Assembly (NCBI GenBank): GCA_017458805.1
Contig: JAFTAC010000532.1
Coordinates: forward strand, 1-5,798
From: Victivallales bacterium
GTDB lineage: Bacteria > Verrucomicrobiota > Lentisphaeria > Oligosphaerales > Oligosphaeraceae
DNA length: 5,798 nt
Reading direction: 5' to 3'
In this document: piece after piece, positions 3,436-5,798 of the stretch
Numbering within the stretch: position 1 is the first letter of the stretch
How the letters are laid out: every line of letters begins with the position of its first letter
The notes under the pieces: generated by a model
What the model was told of the DNA's origin: nothing
Databases searched by the model: none
Seen by the model: only the letters and a program-made list of their open reading frames with translations
Made by a program: the position numbers and the translations under genes

Positions 3436-5798
3436 ATGGACATCAAAGCACAAATCCAAGACAGTACTCTTCTTCTGACTCGCGGCACCGAAACCCTCCA
3501 CCTCGCCTGGCCAGGCATTCAGGTGGTCATCCACGGCACGCCATACGTCCCCGAACCAGTGGGTGCACCCGAAGGCCTGAGCCAGTGTTTCACCGCTGGC
3601 GACATGCATTTCAAGGTTACACTAGAGTGCAACGGCTTCTTTGTGCGAAAAACAGTTGAAATCACCACTGCCAAGGAACTTCCGACACCTGACTACGTGG
3701 AGATGGACCACCAGAAACTGGAGGACGATGGACTACGTGTCTGCGGCTACATGCAGACCTGGGCAATCAAGGGACGTCCAGGGGCAGAGGAGGAAGGGGG
3801 CGGCATCATGCCTGGCTGCGGCTACCCCGTCATAGGCAAGCACTTCTTCACCGCCATCGAACACCAGGCCGCCTTCAACAAGCTGCTTGCACCTGGAGAG
3901 ATTTCACTTGTGCAACACCCCACCTGGCAGGATGGACGCCTCGCTACCGCACCAGTCGTCTTCGGCTGGGCGGACGACGCGCAGACCGCCTTTGCGGACT
4001 ACATCGACACAATGCGCCAGCCGCCACTTAAGGAGCCGCTCTTCTGCTTCTGCTCCTTCTGGTCAGACCCCTACATTGGCAACTACGAGTATGATGTCTC
4101 CACGGAGAACTATACCAGCTTCATCAACGCCTTCAGCCGTCTAGGTCTCAGACCAGACCTCTACACGCTGGATGCGGGCTGGCAGAACAGGCAGACCATC
4201 TTCAGCGCAAAGGACACCTTCGGTGGTGATGAGGGGCTTAAGGAGCTGACACGCTTTGCGCAAAGCCACGGCAGCGGCCTCTCCCTCTGGATTGCCGACA
4301 ACGGCCCCATGGGCATTGCCCCCGAATACCTGCAGTCGCTGGGCATCAAAATCGGCGGAGGCGAAAGCTCCGCCTACTGTGGCGACAACTACGCCGTGCT
4401 AATGCAGCCGCAACTTGAAAAGCTGCTGGGCGACCGCTTCTCCAAACTGGCAGGTCCAGAGTTCAAGGCGCGCCACTTCAAAATCGACTGGGACAACGAG
4501 TGCGCCACGTCGCCTGAGTTCAAGGAGAAATACCCCACGCGCGACCATGTCCGCGAAGAGTCCATCAACGTGATGAACCGCATCCAGACGCGCGTCAGGC
4601 AGGCAAATCCAGCCATCGTAACACGCTATGGCTGTGGGCAATGGGCCTCGCCGTGGTGGCTGAAATACGGCAACCACCTCTTCCTGGCCGATTCGGGCGA
4701 CTCCGAATACTCCTCGCTTCCCGCCAAGGACCAGCGCAACTCCGCCATCACCCACCGCGACCTCATGTACTACTGCTCGCTGGTGCGAGACAGAAGCCAG
4801 ATTCCGCTTGACTGCTTCGACAACCATGAGTTCCCGCACGCCCTGCGCAACCCGTTCACCGAGACGCCCGCCGTCTGGAGCGACCTGGTCATGCACGCCA
4901 TCCTGCGCGGCGCCACCTACCTCACCTGGATGCTCCAGCCAGAAGCACTTGAAGATTGGCAGGTTGCCATCTTGAAACATGCGATGGCGTTCGCACGAAC
5001 CTACAAGGAGCACATCTTCGTACGGCGTGGACGCATGGTTCTCGGGAACCCTGGCCACGGGGAAATCTACGGCTTCATTCAGCCAGGCGCAGATTCGACA
5101 TGGTGTACCCTGCGCAATCCGCTCCCCTTCCCACAGGAAATCGAGCTGGACTATGCGAAGCTCTGCGGTTACGTGACGGCCAGTGCCCTCCAATTCTACC
5201 CGCATTTCCAACAACTTCCGCGCAAAATCACCTTCCTCCCGCACGAAGTCAAGCTGGTCATCGTCCGTCCTGATGCTAATACAGTAGATGCGACGACACC
5301 CATGCAGCTCTTTGCCTCCGACAACGGCACCATCGAGGCACGCTACCCCGCCTCACTGACCGTCTCGGAGACAATCCGCCCGATGGTCTGCGAGACCTAC
5401 CAGATTCACGCATTGGAGTTCGGAGCCGTCAGCCAGGACGGCAACCGCCTCTTCTTCAGGCTGCGCTCACCCTATCGTATGCGCAATCTGGAACTCAACA
5501 TCTGCCTCAAGGGCGACATGGAACGTGCAGCCACGCTGAAGATGTACTCCTCGCGCTACCAAGGAGCCATGGGCTCCTGCTATGCCATGCCAGTGGCGGA
5601 ACTCATGCCCAACAAGCCTGGCTGCGGCGAACGCAAAAACCCCGACGCATCCCCGACAGACGGTCGCCGTTTCTTCTGCGCCCCCGCTCCAGAAGGCGGC
5701 GAGGCCTTCTTCAACATCGAACTGGAAGGTGCCTCGTTCGACCAGCTAGAGGTCTGGGCCAGCGGCTACCAAGCCCCCTCACGCGAGGCGGCCCCTGC
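3436..5798 (+). CDS. Alpha-galactosidase-like glycoside hydrolase (clan GH-D, GH36-like), 3' truncated by window edge
   Basis: The frame is open for 787 codons to the window end. ATG 3436 is the only standard start after an in-frame TAG at 3400; no Shine-Dalgarno precedes it. Residues 1-195 form a beta-rich N-terminal domain with a GH36-like 'YPVIGKHFFTAIEHQAA' segment (130-146). A TIM barrel runs from about 200 to 500: 'FCFCSFWS' strand 203-210, 'LDAGWQ' 245-250 (compare DDGWQ), 'LSLWIADNG' 282-290, and 'FKIDWDN' 348-354, placing Asp351 as probable nucleophile (compare KWD in GH36, KFD in human GLA). 'LADSGDS' 417-423 places Asp419 as probable acid/base (compare SDxxD and GLA ADIDD). A beta domain follows at about 525-612, then an unrecognised region from 616. 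Known chemistry: retaining hydrolysis or transfer of alpha-galactosides and related sugars. The exact substrate is open. No signal peptide is visible, so it is probably cytoplasmic and acts on imported oligosaccharides, co-transcribed with the dehydrogenase. Confidence 0.75.
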   Translation, partial: MDIKAQIQDSTLLLTRGTETLHLAWPGIQVVIHGTPYVPEPVGAPEGLSQCFTAGDMHFKVTLECNGFFVRKTVEITTAKELPTPDYVEMDHQKLEDDGLRVCGYMQTWAIKGRPGAEEEGGGIMPGCGYPVIGKHFFTAIEHQAAFNKLLAPGEISLVQHPTWQDGRLATAPVVFGWADDAQTAFADYIDTMRQPPLKEPLFCFCSFWSDPYIGNYEYDVSTENYTSFINAFSRLGLRPDLYTLDAGWQNRQTIFSAKDTFGGDEGLKELTRFAQSHGSGLSLWIADNGPMGIAPEYLQSLGIKIGGGESSAYCGDNYAVLMQPQLEKLLGDRFSKLAGPEFKARHFKIDWDNECATSPEFKEKYPTRDHVREESINVMNRIQTRVRQANPAIVTRYGCGQWASPWWLKYGNHLFLADSGDSEYSSLPAKDQRNSAITHRDLMYYCSLVRDRSQIPLDCFDNHEFPHALRNPFTETPAVWSDLVMHAILRGATYLTWMLQPEALEDWQVAILKHAMAFARTYKEHIFVRRGRMVLGNPGHGEIYGFIQPGADSTWCTLRNPLPFPQEIELDYAKLCGYVTASALQFYPHFQQLPRKITFLPHEVKLVIVRPDANTVDATTPMQLFASDNGTIEARYPASLTVSETIRPMVCETYQIHALEFGAVSQDGNRLFFRLRSPYRMRNLELNICLKGDMERAATLKMYSSRYQGAMGSCYAMPVAELMPNKPGCGERKNPDASPTDGRRFFCAPAPEGGEAFFNIELEGASFDQLEVWASGYQAPSREAAP

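Noticed and set aside
3788..3810. AGGAGGA followed by an in-frame ATG at 3808 as an alternative glycosidase start
   Set aside because: The spacing of 13 bases is long, and starting here would remove most of the N-terminal beta domain, whose coding frame is continuous back to 3436.
4399..5244. Long minus-strand open frame of 281 codons opposite the glycosidase gene
   Set aside because: It overlaps the + strand frame that carries clear GH-D motifs, has no family-like sequence, and is explained by the GC-rich, C-ending codons of the + strand gene.
3811..5628. Repeated 12-mer CCTGGCTGCGGC at 3811 and 5617
   Set aside because: Both encode Pro-Gly-Cys-Gly with preferred codons in unrelated protein contexts, so chance plus codon bias is enough.

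Overview
The window reads as bacterial chromosome. All four gene loci are on the + strand and there is no RNA gene, CRISPR array or recognisable insertion sequence. Most of the coding DNA is GC-rich with many C-ending codons. A bacterial alpha-2-macroglobulin, an Rpn/PDDEXK-type nuclease and a clan GH-D glycosidase paired with a 2-hydroxyacid dehydrogenase would fit a carbohydrate-degrading gut or sediment bacterium. A member of the Lentisphaerota/Verrucomicrobiota (PVC) group is my best guess, but this is inference from gene content and style, not from a marker gene.

Layout: (1) 1-936 is the C-terminal part of a bacterial alpha-2-macroglobulin, cut off by the left edge. (2) 937-1210 is non-coding. 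It starts GC-rich with an imperfect hairpin at 1043-1073 and becomes very AT-rich (32 G/C in the 120 bases 1081-1200) just before the next gene. (3) 1211-2131 encodes a 306-residue Rpn-family PD-(D/E)XK nuclease / putative transposase. Inside it, at 1892, an in-frame ATG with a strong Shine-Dalgarno could start a separate 79-residue C-terminal protein. (4) 2132-2365 is a regulatory interval holding a strong intrinsic terminator (2207-2244) and two candidate sigma70-type promoters; the upstream promoter's -35 element lies inside the terminator's 3' arm. (5) 2366-3385 encodes a complete 339-residue D-2-hydroxyacid dehydrogenase with an intact Arg/Glu/His triad but an altered nucleotide-binding loop. 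(6) 3436 to the right edge encodes a large alpha-galactosidase-like glycoside hydrolase (787 codons visible, C-terminus outside the window) with recognisable clan GH-D catalytic aspartates.

The dehydrogenase and glycosidase lie 50 bases apart without an intervening terminator and look co-transcribed, suggesting a small carbohydrate-utilisation operon in which the dehydrogenase may handle a sugar-derived hydroxy- or keto-acid (inference). The Rpn gene appears to be an independent, transferable unit between this operon and the macroglobulin gene. The observation most worth testing is its possible intragenic small protein, which resembles the nuclease/internal-inhibitor arrangement reported for E. 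coli rpn genes.
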